Shown here piece after piece: positions 14,687 to 15,650 of a stretch of 15,650 nt of DNA. Both the position numbers and the translations under genes were made by a program. Below the pieces are notes generated by a model, which worked only from the letters and a program-made list of their open reading frames with translations, was not told the origin of the DNA and did no database searches. Numbering within the stretch: position 1 is the stretch's first letter; every line of letters begins with the position of its first letter. Source of the DNA: Anaerolineales bacterium (GTDB lineage Bacteria; Chloroflexota; Anaerolineae; Promineifilales; Promineifilaceae); contig JAGQGA010000049.1 of NCBI GenBank assembly GCA_020432595.1, positions 1 to 15,650 of the forward strand. The letters are read 5' to 3'.

Positions 14687-14717
14687 TTAGACAGGATTTA
14701 CAAGATTAGACAGGATT
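14687..14717. repeat. Short direct repeat TTAGACAGGATT
   Basis: The 12-mer occurs at 14687-14698 and 14706-14717. It may be a remnant of an intergenic repeat whose other arm is lost. It overlaps the predicted minus-strand -10 region. Confidence 0.6.
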
Positions 14718-14742
14718 ATAGCCTGATTGCACCAATCACCAA
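14715..14742 (-). promoter_or_regulatory. Candidate housekeeping promoter for the RCK channel gene
   Basis: Read on the minus strand: -35 TTGGTG (14742-14737), 16-bp spacer, perfect -10 TATAAT (14720-14715). Predicted start near 14708 gives a leader of about 30 bases before the ATG at 14677. Confidence 0.5.
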
Positions 14743-14788
14743 TCTCAGTTGTGTGGATTATTTAAGCTTCGTTTCTAAGTTGGCTTCA

Positions 14789-14817
14789 TTGTGCCTGACA
14801 TTGGACTGTTTTACAAT
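14789..14817 (+). promoter_or_regulatory. Candidate promoter giving a leaderless mRNA
   Basis: -35 TTGTGC (14789-14794), 17-bp spacer, -10 TACAAT (14812-14817). The -10 ends 6 bases before the ATG at 14824, so transcription would start at or next to the start codon. No Shine-Dalgarno is present. Confidence 0.45.
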
Positions 14818-14823
14818 GTTGTC

Positions 14824-15650
14824 ATGAAACAATGGATTTGCTTTCTGTGGATAAGCTGTGGATTATTGGGTTGTCAGGGTGAAGGTATTGCGCCAACGGC
14901 TACGGTTGTAGCTGTAGTTTCCCGTGAGGCTATACCTACGATGACGGACGTGGCTGAGATGATGGTGGAGAAAACGGCCGTTTCTCCGACACCAACGGCT
15001 GTGATTACTCAGGCCTCCGAGGTTTCAAACACCTCGGAGGTCTTCTACTACCTGCTGGCTGAACGGGAACGCCTGCTGCTGGAAGTAGACCCAAAGGCGC
15101 GGCAGCAGACACGCCAGTTTTCCCTGCCGCTGCCGGACACGGGCAACAGCGGCCCAGAGGGGTTGGCATTTGTTGGCAACGACGACATTGTTGCCTATGG
15201 TTTTTTGGGGTTACCGCCCTCGAATAACGGAGGGTATTTTGTGGTGTCGGTACAGGCGGAGGGGGTGTTTTATGTGCTGGATGTGGGGGAAACGGCCGTT
15301 CTTGTCACCCAATTCACTCTGCCAGAGATTGTCGAAGATGCTGCCGGGCTGGATTATCAGGCGGGGGTTCTGTGGGTTTCGGTGGCAAAGGCGGCGCAGT
15401 TGATGGCAGTGGATGTGACAGGGCGTGAGCCACAACTGCTTGACAGTTACGCATACAAGCGGCTGCCGGATGAAGCTGGTGACACCGAGGGGATACTGCT
15501 GCTGCCATCGCTGGAGGCGGCAATTTTGGCCGATGATGACGGGCGGCAGCTTAGCCGCTACAACGATTTCCCGGCGTGTATGGCCGACAGGCAGTGCGAG
15601 CTTGCCTGGCTGCTTGATGTGGAGCCGCTGGAGCCAAGCGGGCTGGCATG
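14824..15650 (+). CDS. Lipoprotein, probable beta-propeller domain, incomplete at window end
   Basis: An open frame runs from ATG 14824 to the window end (275 codons). It starts with a lipoprotein signal, lipobox L14-L-G-C17, then a Thr/Val/Glu-rich linker (about 22-75). The rest shows short beta-rich segments punctuated by P-E-G-L, A-G-L-D-Y, T-E-G-I and S-G-L at intervals of about 50-65 residues, as in SdiA-regulated, phytase-like or NHL-type propellers. The exact family is not established. The protein would be anchored outside the membrane. It is divergent from the channel gene. The linker contains a palindrome copy (14973) and is interrupted by a 27-base hairpin at 15014-15040. Confidence 0.75.
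   Translation, partial: MKQWICFLWISCGLLGCQGEGIAPTATVVAVVSREAIPTMTDVAEMMVEKTAVSPTPTAVITQASEVSNTSEVFYYLLAERERLLLEVDPKARQQTRQFSLPLPDTGNSGPEGLAFVGNDDIVAYGFLGLPPSNNGGYFVVSVQAEGVFYVLDVGETAVLVTQFTLPEIVEDAAGLDYQAGVLWVSVAKAAQLMAVDVTGREPQLLDSYAYKRLPDEAGDTEGILLLPSLEAAILADDDGRQLSRYNDFPACMADRQCELAWLLDVEPLEPSGLA
15014..15040. repeat. REP-like hairpin within a coding region
   Basis: CCTCCGAGGT and its exact complement flank a 7-base loop (TTCAAAC). It is read in frame as part of the lipoprotein linker (A-S-E-V-S-N-T-S-E-V), which itself becomes a short peptide repeat, S-E-V-S-N-T-S-E-V. Confidence 0.85.

Larger units (their letters stand above)
172..15300. repeat. Dispersed 10-bp palindrome AACGGCCGTT, 32 perfect copies
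   Basis: Copies start at 172, 235, 598, 742, 1155, 1718, 1906, 2713, 3733, 4128, 4376, 4412, 5706, 6434, 7432, 7612, 8378, 9201, 9855, 10370, 11318, 11825, 11988, 12167, 12278, 12778, 12827, 13102, 13201, 13263, 14973 and 15291. All are in coding sequence on the + strand: 22 read as Thr-Ala-Val, 5 as Asn-Gly-Arg and 5 as Arg-Pro-Leu/Phe. None is intergenic and none lies in the minus-strand gene. Chance expectation for a given 10-mer in this length is about 0.015 if bases are equal. It behaves like the HIP1 palindrome of cyanobacteria but with a different sequence. Confidence 0.95.

Noticed and set aside
172..15300. The iterated palindrome explained by a conserved T-A-V peptide
   Set aside because: Ten copies are read in the other two frames, and the surrounding proteins are unrelated.

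Overview
The window looks like chromosome from a member of the Chloroflexota (Anaerolineae/Ardenticatenia-like). That assignment is an inference from moderately high GC, the style of the predicted proteins, an abundant short palindrome inside genes and repeat-built intergenic hairpins. No rRNA, tRNA, CRISPR array or transposase gene was seen.

Layout. Positions 1-136 hold a candidate promoter with three 11-bp-phased direct repeats. From 137 to 13468 eleven genes run in one direction: a MacA-like membrane-fusion protein, a MacB/LolD-type ATPase and its permease; two tandem paralogous membrane-anchored proteins of unknown function; then a MoxR/Bat cluster consisting of a MoxR AAA+ ATPase, a DUF58 protein, a short membrane protein with a DUF4381-like tail, a BatA-like VWA protein, a BatB-BatC fusion (VWA plus TPR), BatD, and a BatE-like TPR/SH3 protein. 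A convergent minus-strand gene (13622-14677) encodes a two-TM, RCK-domain channel-like protein that lacks a recognisable K+ filter. A divergent lipoprotein gene, probably a beta-propeller, starts at 14824 and runs off the window.

How it may work together. The first three genes should form an ABC exporter of the MacAB type. MoxR and the VWA/BatD proteins form a membrane-associated assembly known in many bacteria, usually linked to chaperone-like maturation or envelope stress. The two unknown anchored proteins sit between these modules and may belong to either. The common direction suggests co-transcription, but repeat-filled spacers separate most of the genes.

Most unusual signals. (1) The 10-bp palindrome AACGGCCGTT occurs 32 times as a perfect copy, always inside coding sequence, and usually encodes Thr-Ala-Val. 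(2) At many of these copies the + strand flips from G-rich to C-rich, so base skew is dyad-symmetric around the palindrome. (3) Nearly every gene junction that is not an overlap carries a self-complementary hairpin built from short tandem units, with a different unit sequence from junction to junction. Together these suggest an active genome-wide DNA process rather than features of individual genes.
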